In this document: positions 34,906-45,131 of the stretch, in pieces
How positions within the stretch are numbered: position 1 is the stretch's first letter
Layout: each line of letters opens with the position of its first letter
NCBI GenBank assembly: GCA_021018995.1
Contig: CM037596.1
Span: 14,521,501-14,585,500 of the forward strand
DNA from: Chloranthus sessilifolius
Taxonomy: Eukaryota > Streptophyta > Magnoliopsida > Chloranthales > Chloranthaceae
Direction of reading: 5' to 3'
DNA: 64,000 nt
The notes under the pieces: model-generated
Database searches by the model: none
Told to the model about the DNA's origin: nothing
The model's input: the letters and a program-made list of their open reading frames with translations, nothing else
Made by a program: the position numbers and the translations under genes

Positions 34906-35273
34906 GGAAAACCTAAAAAAATTATGTCAAAATATGCAACAAAGAGAGGAGAAATAAAAAATCTATAGCGATGGAAGCTAATTTTAATTCTAACTTACAG
35001 ATTTGGTAGCTTGAAGGTTGTAGTTTTGAACGCGATCGTCCACGAAGCGTCAACGACTCTTCACCGACTTCAAACGAAAAAGTAAATTCAAAACAGTAAA
35101 TGATTTGAAAAGAGGGCGGCTATTTATTACTGTGGGGGTAGTTTGGGTATTTCCTACAGGTGTGCCTCCGCTCGGCGCGCAGCGGGTTTGTCTGGGTAAA
35201 AGTGAAACTTTAGGGCTTCTGACGTAAAAGGCGTACCTGACAGGGCCTGTCAGGTAAATTTCCCTTCTTTTAA

Positions 35274-38200
35274 TTGTGTGCACGGACAATTAATGGCCCC
35301 CTTTTTGTGCAATTAATAGCACCCTTTTGTGATGTGTTGCACGTTAATTTAGATATTTCAGCCTAAAGGTTGTACCATTAATTTCCACCGTTTGATCAAG
35401 GAGTTGATATAGGGTACACAACACATTCATTTTCAATTATGAATGGTTAAATTTCCTTCTGCCGACCTCATGAGTTGCACCTTTTAAGACCATCCAAATT
35501 ATTCAAGTAGCTAAGCATCTTATGTAGATCACCAAAATTTATTAAAATTAAAAAAAAAAAAAAAAAAAATGTTCATTAGAGGTTGTTTATAAATTCATCT
35601 GAGAACTTTAATACCGATTGATATTCTTATCTAATGTAAGATTCATATTGAAGTGATTAGATTCGATAGTAATGATCCTCCAATAGGCATATTTTTTGGC
35701 TGCACGAAGGTCATAAGATGGTCAAAGCTACTTCGTTTACTAATTCCCTCAGTTTGAATTCGGGTTTTGAATTGGATACTATCTAACGAGCCTGATTCGA
35801 CAAGCCCCACTACGGGTAGGATGAGTTCAAAACTATATACATTAATTTTTAACCTAAATTTACCCTCTTTAATAAAAAAATTGCATATGACCACTTAATT
35901 AGCTATAAAACTTAAAAATCTTAAAGTTTTAGGGTCGAATCCCCCGTTACTGCTTTCAAAATTTTTTTTTAACGCAGAAAATTAGTGGTATTACTATTAA
36001 CTATTCTGCAAACTGATTTGTTATACTCAATTTGCGATTCACTTGGTGAATGAGTGAATTAAGTAATGTAGAGATGGTCTGTAATATTTCAACACTTGGA
36101 CGGTAAAAATTGTGCCAAGTGGCACTATATGACTTAAAGATGTCATGACCTAGAATCCATATCCGATCTCGAGGGCTTAGAGTTTCACGTTTTGACACCG
36201 CATGTTTGTTAAGGCGATAATTGGACATACAGATAATTCATTTATCAACGTAGACGATAAGATCGAGACTTTTCAATATTGCATTTAATGGCTTATAAAT
36301 AAGTGGAAAACATAAACGTCAATTAATAAGGTGAAATCCTAATTATACATCTAAGACATAAAATAAATTAAGTTTCACATAGGATAAAATGATCTCAAAC
36401 GTAAACTCACAAGCTGAAACAGCAAGGCTAAATTGTATTTTTCAAAGAAAATGATAAAGACTGGAGCTAAAGGGATTCTCAAGGCTCATAAAAGTCTGTC
36501 GGATCTACACTCTCATCCAGGTAGTAGCCGACGTCTTCATCTACATAAGTCGCCTCCGGTACAGCTGCCTCCATGTCATCATAGGCATGATAATCTGAGT
36601 TCTCACCTGCAACTATTGGATTTTGGGAGGGAGGTGAGTTTACTCAGCCGCGTAAACTCAGTGGGTTGCATAATCAATCCACCATAATTTACTCATGTGA
36701 TCGTGTGTGCAATCACTTGAGTTACGGTGCATTTTGAAATAAATCAAGCATTACTACATGATGTCAAAAATATCCAAAACCTCATAATATATCATATTAA
36801 AACTAAAAGACATCATATAATGGAATGTACATGATGCTTCTATTTCTTAGTTCTTATTTTATCTGTCTTATCAACTTAACATATACGACATATCTGAAGT
36901 CTTATTATTACTCCATACGCCTACACAACGTATTTTATATCTTACTTGTCTTATTTAAACGACTTGTGTCAGGATCGTTGCTCGAGCCTACCACGCGAAG
37001 TCCAGGTGTAGATAATCATCTAACTTTCATATCATAACATAAATCACCATTCAACCAGATGAGGTTGCGCACATTAGTAATAATAGTATCCCCTTAGTTC
37101 GAGATAAAGCTAATCATAGTATCTTTAAGACTTGTCTTGGCTGCAAACGTTAGACTCTTACGGTAGCTCGTAAGGTATGACACGTGTAGAAATTAGTTCA
37201 TTTTCAACTGACCTTCATAATATGTCTTAATATATCTATATTCGATTATGGGCTTAGGTCCCCGCCCCGATTTTATATTGATGTGGGCTTAAATTATCAC
37301 TTTTTTAACATATCATATCTTAACATATTCATTTATCATATTTATTTAAAACTTAATTGGAATGAGCCACAGTGCAGTAGGCTTCACTAAACCACACTTT
37401 TCAAGGGACGAGTTTTGTAGTAACCTAGATGTACTTCATGTGGCAGCCTATATTCTCATAGAGGTGTTGCATCCGTACATGGATGCCTACATTTCAAGTT
37501 TCACGTGACCGTGAAAGAAACCCCGCTGTGGCGAAGGCTTATATCATGTGTCGTGTCTTATTCTTAACTTATCATGCGTATGCTCTATCGTAATTTTTTA
37601 CATGATGATTGTCATATGATGAGGGTAAAAACATATCAGAAGAAAACTATAGCATGCATCCTAAATATTGTATATTCATAAAGAAAATTGACATGAAGCA
37701 TAAAATATGAAACATTGAATAAAAACAGAGAATAATAATTATTCAACTATATTTATTCTATGATTGAGTCTAGTTCCATCTTGATAGTTTTTTATGCCCA
37801 AGTTTTAAAATCTTAGGCCTCATTGGAGACCGTAGAAAAGCTCAGATTCTGAGTTCGAACTCAGAAAGTGAGCCAATTCTGATAGTTTTCGTGTAAATCC
37901 GTTTGCATTGGGGCATGGGCTTTCTAAGTAATTTTGAGTGATAACGGCAGGCCTGCGGCAGAGTTTTTTGGTCGGAAAAGCTCAGATTCTGAGCTTCGGA
38001 TTGCTGCTGCTAAGTATACTCCACCATTCCTTATATATTGGATTACAACTATACCAAGTCCAACGGCTAGTTTCCAACCGCTACTCTCTTCCTCTATAAA
38101 GCTTGCATTTGGATTTTCTTGAATCCAATAAAAACAATGAAAACAACAAAAATCCAACCTAAGAAGAATCGTGCATCTGGCTTTTCCCTATTCCAATAAA

Positions 38201-38405
38201 ACAATAAAAAAACAACCAAGAAGAATCGTTGAAATCCTAGATCTGAAAGTCCAAACAAATGAATCAAGAAATTGAGATTAAAAAGTGGATAAATCTCATA
38301 TCTGACCTCAAATCTCTGAAATCAATGGCCGAGACCCGCTAATCTTGACTCTAGATCCTCGTTGGAAATGTTAAGGGAGATGGACTTTAGGGTTTTAGGG
38401 TGTAC
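35274..38405. other. Intergenic, possible LTR debris
   Basis: No gene is supported. 36140-36240 (gatgtcatgacctagaatcc) and 36960-37560 look like pieces of large plant LTRs, without matching partners. 37835-38000 contains two similar segments with aaaagctcagattctgag. Confidence 0.3.
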
Positions 38406-38520
38406 TCTATTCTCTCTCTCTCTCTCTCTCTTTTGTTTTTGCGGTTTGTAACTTATTATTTTTGGTGTGAAATGGAGGTAGAGAAAGGGTTTGAGGAAGA
38501 GACGGTGGGCGTTGAATGAG

Positions 38521-38573
<53 letters not shown>

Positions 38574-38622
38574 CAGAATAGAAAAGGCAGAGGAAGATAT
38601 ATATATATATATATATATATAC
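38406..38622. repeat. TC, GA and TA microsatellites
   Basis: (TC)n at 38410-38432, (GA)n at 38522-38562 followed by a G-run, and (TA)n at 38598-38621, separated by unique sequence. Confidence 0.95.
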
Positions 38623-39135
38623 TAGTGGGCCCTGCACGTGCGATGAACGTGTGGGCAAGTTATTTATAATGATCCTATGGACCGGTGTAAATGATATAAG
38701 ATCATTTTATGAAAGATCATTTAAACACCATTTGACAAAGCTAAATTAATATATGACATTAAATAATTCACAGATAGACCATTCGTAATAATAGATTTCA
38801 ATTAATTGATTAAGATTATTGTGTCAATGGAAATAACATCATACATTGTTTAATCATTTATCTGATTTTCTCATACCTGCTTTGAGTTGGAATAAGAAAA
38901 TGATTGCAACATTAATTGGCAAGAAACATTGTTTGAACATGAGAAAATTCACTACAAATATTGATATCATTTTTAAAAAAAAAAATGTTATTATTACAAC
39001 TCCAAGATGATCAAGTTCTCCAACTTCTGAAACTCAGTTGGAGTAACCCCTTGAATGACATTTTTATAAGGTAATTTGCACTAAGGTTAAAGGGAATGTC
39101 CATTAGAAAGAGGTTAAATGTTATACACACATGTG
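38623..39135. other. Intergenic / downstream of mEF-G fragment
   Basis: It includes a scrap of the 14766-type MITE (gatcatttaaacaccattt, 38724). The next expected mEF-G exon (on -) is not found here. Confidence 0.4.
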
Positions 39136-39191
39136 CAGTGATTACAGAGTCATCCCCTTCTTGATCATTTCTGACAATCACGCCTTTGATC
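39136..39191 (-). pseudogene. Mitochondrial elongation factor G, exon fragment
   Basis: Reads IKGVIVRNDQEGDDSVITA after acceptor aaatatag, matching the domain IV/V junction of mEF-G. The donor side (gcacat|gtgtgt) is approximate. No exon follows to complete domain V. Confidence 0.65.
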
Positions 39192-39289
39192 CTATATTTA
39201 AAAAATGGACAAAGATTTCAGTACCAAACATTAGTCAGAAAATTCATTTAGACTCCAATAGTGAGAGAAACACATATAAAAGCACTCAC

Positions 39290-39382
39290 CTATTAATGTC
39301 ACCAGTAACAGTGCCTTGGAATTCTGTCGGTATCCACCAGCATATTGGGTTCCAGTATGACAGGCTTTGCAGCTGCATAGCA
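39290..39382 (-). pseudogene. Mitochondrial elongation factor G, exon with frameshifting deletion
   Basis: Reads CYAAAKPVILEPNMLV, then loses frame. The following bases encode the expected TEFQGTVTGDIN only in another frame, and the exon is 8 nt shorter than expected. The result is an early TGA. The splice sites (acag before, gtgagt after) remain. This lesion is the main reason for calling the gene broken. Confidence 0.75.
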
Positions 39383-39481
39383 CTGTATCATAAAGTGTGA
39401 AAAATTCAAACCAAGAGATAAGCCACCAGTGTTGCTATAGGAAAAAGACTCTTCAAGTTCACAAGATGTCAGATGATGAGG

Positions 39482-39845
39482 GTTGACAACGGGTTGGGTC
39501 GGACCAAGCTTTAGCTGTGCCCGACCCTTTCTGTCCTCAACCCTACCTGGCCCAAGGGTGTACTCCAGCCCAGTTCAAAATCCCCTAAACCATCATTTAT
39601 GTATAAGATATCAGATGAGGTCATGCAGATTTTTGCCCAACCGGACCCAAATTTTGAGTCCACCCACTCAAACCTGAAGGCCGGTTGGATGCTTCATGCC
39701 TGACCCAACCCGACGGGTCAAGTTTATGTGCTCGATCCAGTTAAAAACTGGGCCAGGTGAGTTGGGTAATGGGCTAACCCAACCCTACCTTTAAGTCAAC
39801 CTGACCTGACCCAACGAGTGAAGTTTATGTGCCCGATCCGGCCTG
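39482..39845. mobile_element. MITE-like element of GGGTTGGGTC words, in mEF-G intron
   Basis: The ends pair as tgacaacgggttgggtcgg (left) and ccgatccggcctgttgaca (right), 15 of 19 positions. The interior repeats variants of cccgaccc, gggtcaagtttatgtgc and cccaaccc on both strands. A target duplication could not be read. Confidence 0.55.
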
Positions 39846-39935
39846 TTGACAGTAGTAGATATTGCTAAACTTATAGAGTATGCAATACAATTTATTACAG
39901 AAACTCATCCTGAAATCATGAGAGAAGAAGCCAAC

Positions 39936-40056
39936 CTGTCTAAATGCATAAATTGCGGCTAGTTTAAAAGCAAGTTCACTGGAATCCACAACATGGGAAG
40001 CACCATCCGTCAAAACAATACAAAGATTTTCAACCGGATACCCTATCAATGAACCT
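39936..40056 (-). pseudogene. Mitochondrial elongation factor G, exon
   Basis: Encodes GSLIGYPVENLCIVL followed by TDGASHVVDSSELAFKLAAI and YAFRQ. The acceptor is tgcag and the donor is gttggc. It joins in frame to the 40139-40264 exon. Confidence 0.85.
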
Positions 40057-40138
40057 CTGCACAAATAATGTTTGAATAAGATACATCAAGAATATGAATA
40101 TTGAAAAAACAGCGTTATGAAACCACTATATTGCTCAC

Positions 40139-40264
40139 GAATTGCTTGCTTCTCTAAAACCCTTCTCAATTGCTGGGATAAAGTTTGATGGTACAGCTTG
40201 CCCTATAATCAAGTTCTCAAATTCGAACTTATTAGATGACCCCATTGGAAGTAGCTCAACATAT
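40139..40264 (-). pseudogene. Mitochondrial elongation factor G, exon
   Basis: mEF-G is the GTPase that moves tRNA and mRNA on mitochondrial ribosomes. This exon encodes YVELLPMGSSNKF, then EFENLIIGQAVPSNFIPAIE and KGFREASNS, from domain IV. The acceptor is ttgtgcag and the donor is gtgagc. Together with three downstream exons it shows an intron-containing, not reverse-transcribed, gene fragment. Upstream exons with the GTPase domain are absent; LINE sequence begins within about 300 bp. It is a truncated pseudogene or captured segment. Confidence 0.85.
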
Positions 40265-40559
40265 CTGCACAACAAGAAAACAAATAATTTATAAATCAAA
40301 TAAAAAACAATTGAACTACTCATAAATTCAATTTCACTATTTATACATAAGATGTTACAAGTCCTACTTAATAGATACATCTTAACCAGTGTGATATAAA
40401 ACGCTAGATGACACTACAACTACATCTTTTTTGTAAGTCTTCTTAAGGTTGTTGGGTCCTCGCCTTACATAAAAAAAATTGGAGAAGATTACATATGTTA
40501 ATAAATTGTATATAAATCTTCATCCAAAAGAGGTGAATGAAGAAGGAAAACTATTCCTA

Positions 40560-40830
40560 TGTACCCATCTGATAACAGTGCTGACATCAGCTCCTCTTTT
40601 TGCTAGGAAATCACAGGTGTACTCACTTCTCTCCAAGCATGGCATAACACAATAGATAAGAGTTTCTTCTTGAGCCTTTTCTAAGCTCAACTAATTGAAT
40701 AAGCTTCCACGCTACATTCACTTCTCCGTTAAGTGAATTAAATCTGATTCAACCACAAGATGAAGGAACCCATTCTCAATCACATACGTGAAACTGTAGG
40801 ATATTGCCTATAAAGTTCAATTTGTATTAC
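40560..40830 (-). pseudogene. LINE-associated RNase H (RVT_3-like) remnant
   Basis: On - the translation shows VIENGFLHLVVESD near 40790 and CDFLAKRGAD near 40590, the start and end signatures of the RNase H domain at the C-terminus of plant L1 elements, with stops between. It is contiguous with the 41140-41600 LINE piece once the hAT-like MITE at 40868 is removed. Confidence 0.55.
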
Positions 40831-40867
40831 ATCAAGATCCTGCTCAATCTGTCCATGGTAGCTACAC

Positions 40868-41139
40868 CATGGATCAAAATATCGTCCGATACCGATCAGT
40901 TTTGGACTTGAACGATACGATACATTGGGTTTTTAACGCCCCCTTAAAAAACAGTCATATTATCGTTCAAAGTATCATTCGTATCGTTCAATGTATCGTT
41001 CATATCAGACGATAATTTCAAATTATCGATTTTGTTGTTTTTTTTTTTTGCGGGGGGGGGGAATCGGAAGGTATCGTTCGGTACGTATCGGTTTTGGGGC
41101 TAGATGATACGTATTGAAAATCCGAGATTTTGATCAATG
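40868..41139. mobile_element. hAT-like MITE (272 bp)
   Basis: Left end catggatcaaaatatcg, right end cgagattttgatcaatg. It is flanked by an exact 8-bp duplication, agctacac (40860-40867 and 41140-41147). The interior consists of atcgttc/gaacgata words (cgttcaaagtatcattcg, tatcgttcaatgtatcg) and a T/G homopolymer. It is the cleanest example of the family in the window. Confidence 0.85.
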
Positions 41140-41379
41140 AGCTACACAAATGCCTCCCGTTCCAACTCGAAATACTCCATCAAAACAAGCGTTCAACTCA
41201 GTTTTGGACCAATCAGTGTTCAATTTTATACACTCAAATGAAAGAGATCCCATCAATATTCAAAACTAGCCTTTAATTCTCAAATCCCAGTTGTTAACAC
41301 TCAATAACTGTATCATTATTATCATTGAAGGAAATATCAGCATCCATCCTAAGTGCAACATCTTCAACCGTAAGTTTAA

Positions 41380-41602
41380 GAAGTACCCGAAAGGAGATTA
41401 AATGCCCTCAATTACTCTTTGATTTCGCTCCATGCCTCCATCCAAATATGCCAAATAGTTGCAGCAAAGGCCAATTTTATTAAGAAGGCACTTCTACACC
41501 TACCTTTCACTAGTTTTTTTAATTCTTCAAGTTCTTGAACACTGCCAATCTTCAGCTATCCCTGACAGTCTCCAAATCCAGCCAGAGGAAATGTAGACAT
41601 AG
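41380..41602 (-). pseudogene. LINE zf-RVT remnant
   Basis: On -, reads TFPLAGFGDCQG, IGSVQELEELKKLVKGR and AFLIKLAFAATIWHIWMEAW, the typical end of a plant L1 ORF2 zinc-binding region. The chromovirus (41603-46344) is inserted in it. Confidence 0.65.
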
Positions 41603-42819
41603 TGATGGGGACGTCCGATTCAAGCCGTTTCCGATTGAGGTTCCCTATATATTGTCTGTGATCGTGACCGTGAAAATCCATGCCAACCAAAGTTTGAGGT
41701 CGAATTTTTTCAAAGTAGAGGGGATTGATGCGAATTTGAGATTCACCTGTTTGAATCGTGGTTGGATAAAGAGGAGACGTCAAAAGAGAAAGTGGACCCA
41801 CGAATGGGTTTTAAAAAAAAAGCTCGTTAAAAACCCGTTTGATCAGAAAGAAGAAAATCCAAAATTTATTAGGGTTTTTAACTTTCAATCCCGTTACTTT
41901 TATGCTTGGCCTATTTTGAAGTGTCAAACGAAGTCGGATAAATACAAAATTGGTCATATTTGAAAGCTTATCGAAGTAGCTTTCCAGCGAGCCAAAATTT
42001 GGGCAATTCCGACAAGTATTGAAGAAGTTATGGTCAGTTTTCGGAAGCTGGACATAAAGTGACGAATTTCAAGAATCCAAATTGAATTAGGATGAATATC
42101 TTTTATTATTTTATTTTAGAAAGTAAGAGTTGTTTCTTTTATTAGAAATAGGATTAGTTTCCTTATTGTTTTAGGACTTTATTATTTTAGAAGAATTAGG
42201 ATCTTTCTTTTATTTGAATTAAGAATTAGAGTTATACTAGGATTTCTAATTTTATGCATTGGTTAGCCTATTTAAAGGCTTGTAAACACTTTTATTATTA
42301 GTTTTTAGTTAATGAAAATTGCTTATGAAATTGAAAGTTCTAAACTTTCGTGAGGGTGTGATTCTCTCAAAACGGAGAGCGATTCTTCGATTCCCGCTTG
42401 CGGTTTGGTGCGAGGCGAACTCTTCTTTCATCTCTATCTTCTTTAGATCTACGGTTTGCTTAAGTAGCGTAATCCTAATTATTTTATTGATCTCATAAAA
42501 GCCCTAAATCAATATTTTGTTCATTATTAAGTTTATTAGCCTTTTATTTTTGTTTGGTATCGAGAGAACCCGCTTGCGAGTTCGTTCGACGCCCTAAAAC
42601 TATCGGAGATCTAGCCATTCATAAGAACCCTAGTCTTCTAGATCCGGGATAGGGAACGTACACGAAAGTAACACTATTTTTGGCCGAAATTAAATCACCT
42701 AATTGATTTCTGAGATTTTCCTTGATAATTTGTTATGAGAAATTATTATTTTTAATTGATTAAATTAATTTTACTCCTAATCTCAGCCCTAATATTGCAT
42801 GTAGTAAGTTCCCGCATCA
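41603..42819 (+). repeat. Chromovirus 5' LTR
   Basis: Starts tgatggggacgtccgattc and ends agttcccgcatca. 1217 bp, against 1213 bp for the 3' LTR. Confidence 0.93.
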
Positions 42820-42822
42820 AAT

Positions 42823-42834
42823 TGGTATCAGAGC
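42823..42834 (+). other. Primer binding site
   Basis: tggtatcagagc, complementary to the 3' end of initiator methionine tRNA, three bases after the LTR. Confidence 0.9.
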
Positions 42835-42939
42835 ATCAGTTTAATTTTAGGGTTTTAGTGCTCATATAAGTTTTAGGTTTTAGGTTTTATTTTTATTTTT
42901 TTAGGTTTCTAAAAATTTAAAAAAAAAAAAAAAAAAAAA

Positions 42940-43215
42940 AGTCTAGATTTTGTCTATAAAAAAATTCGTCAAGCTTTTATCTAGAAAAAAATTGTCTGAT
43001 TTTTGTCTAGCTTTTGTCTAAAAAATTTTTTATCTAGTTTTTGTCTGAAAATTTCTGTCTGTAATTTTTGTATGGATTTTGTCTGAAAATTTTCGTCTAG
43101 CTTTTGTCTGAAAATTTTCGTTTAGCTTTTGTCTGAAATATTTTTTTACTAGAATTTTCGTCTAATTTTTGTTTAAGGTTTTTTTTTTTTTTAGCTTTCG
43201 TTTAGTCTTTGTCTA
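42940..43215 (+). repeat. Leader tandem repeats (GTCTGAAAATTTTCGTCTAG type)
   Basis: The untranslated leader holds about ten imperfect copies of a 22-30 bp unit, tttttgtctgaaaattttcg / tctagcttttg. Confidence 0.8.
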
Positions 43216-43365
43216 ATTTTATCTTGTATCACTTAGTTTCATAATTGCATGTCATTTTAATCTTATTGCATTTTATTTTATTAGTGTGCACGTCTAGTGT
43301 TTGACAAAAGTCCTCATCCATTGTTAGTTCATAGTGTTTGTCTTTTCTAGTATTGTGTCTGAGTT

Positions 43366-44955
43366 GTGTTTGTGTCACGCATCATATATGAGCCACTTAC
43401 AAGTCACCGCGAATTCCTTACTCGTCATGAAAGGGTACTAGCCAAAGGAGGAAACCGCTACACTCCAAATTCTTGGCAAAGTTTCGAAAGTCGCGATGAG
43501 ATTAGAGTTAAGGGATACTCCCATCATTGTGAGCTCAAATATAATCTTGATAGTGAATCCCTAAGGTCTATTCAAATTGAAGTCCCAATTTTTGAGGGTA
43601 TGACGAACCCTAAGACCTTCGTGGGATGGTTGTCTAGTATAGAAGAATATTTTGACTCGTATGACATGTCGGAAGAGTTTAAGGTTAGGCTCGCAAAAAC
43701 GAGGTTGATGCACCATACAAAGAAATATTGGGATAGTGTGGAGTTTCGACGCAAGTTAACTCGAACTAAGCCCATCACACGATGGGCAAACATGAAGGAA
43801 CGACTCATCAACCAATATGTTCCTTTCACGCACCTCCACCTTTTACGGTGTTTGGAAGCTAAGGTGGATAAGTGTTATAAACACGCCCAACTGGGGTCAA
43901 TGAGCAACTATACTAAAAAGAGCTATAATTTTAAGGTTCCACCATTGAAACCCACGAGCACTCCTACGAGGCTCCAAATTGATAACAGGGAAAGAGCGAT
44001 TATTGAGTACCCAAAAACTAGTGGTCGCAACAAATGTTACAAGTGTCATGAATTTGGACACTTTGCTTATCAATGCCCCATAAAATTTCCCGCTCAAAAT
44101 TTATTGATTAAAAGAGAGAATCCTAAGGAGTCAGGAAATGTGAACGTGGAAGAAACCGTGATGAGTGAAGAGGAGATAGAAGAAGCTGATGAAAGTCTAG
44201 TTTGTGTTAAAGAGACGTCTATTTTCCTTGTGAGTAGTGATGTTGAGTCACTCACACTTGAACCAATCGAGCCACTTGCCTATGAGTCATTGGTACCCGT
44301 AGAGTTGGGCGCACACAACTTGTTGGTGACCATTGAGTCGAATACATGTGAGTCCATCGAATTGGGTACACAAGAACCATTAGAGTCAATTGAATCGAGT
44401 ACCCCAGAGTCTTTGATTTTGGTTGAAGCGAGTACACATGAGTTAATCGAGTCGAGTGTACATGAGCCATTAGTGCCCTCTGTATCATTCACACAAGAGT
44501 CATCAGAGTCTACATCCACTTTTGCATATTGCATTCATGAGTTGCATGCTGAGATTAATAAAAGAATTAATTTAAAGAATGAAAAATGCAAGTTCTCTGC
44601 AGATTCTCATAGACGGTTTAAAGAATTTCAAAAGGGTGATTTTGTGATGGTTCGAAATAGACTCGAGCGATTCCCGCAAGGAGCTGCAAAAAAGTTACAA
44701 GCTCGCGGTGCTGGACCCTATCAGATCTTGAAGCGTGCCGATTTTACTGCTTACATCTTAGATCTTCCACCGGAATTGGGGAGTAGCATGACTTTTAATG
44801 TGGAGGACCTTGTTCCATTCCATGGCCCTTCAACCATCCCTGCCAATCCCTTTGAGCCTTCTATATTCGATGATCCAATTATTCTCCTTCCTACACCGTT
44901 ACCCCCACCTACTCGGCAAATCCGTGAGATCATCGAAGATGTGTTGGAAGATTAG
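43366..44955 (+). CDS. Gag fused to integrase C-terminus (529 aa)
   Basis: One uninterrupted frame. Residues about 68-175 are gag (EVPIFEGMTNPKTFVGWLSS, KERLINQYVPFTHLHLL). Residues about 226-239 are a CCHC knuckle, CYKCHEFGHFAYQC. Residues about 250-395 are an acidic Ser/Thr/Glu-rich segment of repeats such as HEPLVPSVSFTQESSES. From about 420 the sequence is the end of integrase (FQKGDFVMVRNRLERFPQG, GAGPYQILKRADFTAYILDL). Everything usually lying between gag and the integrase C-terminus is deleted, yet the frame is intact. The ATG at 43366 is the first in frame; the true start could be slightly downstream. Confidence 0.85.
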   Translation: MFVSRIIYEPLTSHREFLTRHERVLAKGGNRYTPNSWQSFESRDEIRVKGYSHHCELKYNLDSESLRSIQIEVPIFEGMTNPKTFVGWLSSIEEYFDSYDMSEEFKVRLAKTRLMHHTKKYWDSVEFRRKLTRTKPITRWANMKERLINQYVPFTHLHLLRCLEAKVDKCYKHAQLGSMSNYTKKSYNFKVPPLKPTSTPTRLQIDNRERAIIEYPKTSGRNKCYKCHEFGHFAYQCPIKFPAQNLLIKRENPKESGNVNVEETVMSEEEIEEADESLVCVKETSIFLVSSDVESLTLEPIEPLAYESLVPVELGAHNLLVTIESNTCESIELGTQEPLESIESSTPESLILVEASTHELIESSVHEPLVPSVSFTQESSESTSTFAYCIHELHAEINKRINLKNEKCKFSADSHRRFKEFQKGDFVMVRNRLERFPQGAAKKLQARGAGPYQILKRADFTAYILDLPPELGSSMTFNVEDLVPFHGPSTIPANPFEPSIFDDPIILLPTPLPPPTRQIREIIEDVLED

Positions 44956-45110
44956 ATTGTATTCACCAACCACGGGGGACTTCAGAAGTACTTGGTCAAG
45001 TGGAAGAACAAGGCCGACATAGAAAATACTTGGATTACACGGGAGGAATTTCAACAGCTTGATCCGGATCTTTTGGACCGTTATCACAACCAGCATTCAT
45101 CGGGGATGAA
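44956..45110 (+). pseudogene. Chromodomain remnant after a stop codon
   Basis: Beyond the TAG at 44953-44955 the same frame continues IVFTNHGGLQKYLVKWKNKA then DIENTWITREEFQQLDPDLL, the chromodomain that guides chromovirus integration. The stop separates it from the ORF, so it is translated only by readthrough. Confidence 0.75.
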
Positions 45111-45118
45111 TCCGTCTA

Positions 45119-45131
45119 ACCCGGGGAGAGT
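45119..45131 (+). other. Polypurine tract
   Basis: acccggggagagt immediately before the 3' LTR. Confidence 0.7.

Larger units (their letters stand above)
29501..35264. mobile_element. Mutator-like element with transposase remnant and second ORF
   Basis: A 5.8-kb element has terminal inverted repeats of about 80 bp (29501-29580 and 35185-35264) reading gggaaatttacctgac, acgccttttacgtcagaag and gtttcacttttacccagac. It is flanked by an exact 9-bp duplication, ttcttttaa (29492-29500 and 35265-35273). It carries a rightward MULE transposase (30323-32402) and a leftward second ORF (33358-32512) that converge, with word arrays around and between them. The intact duplication and near-identical ends suggest a fairly young insertion. 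Confidence 0.9.

Noticed and set aside
38990-39056. Minus-strand peptide resembling a leucine-rich repeat (PTEFQKLENLIILEL)
   Set aside because: Too short, isolated, no neighbouring repeats; likely chance or unidentifiable debris.
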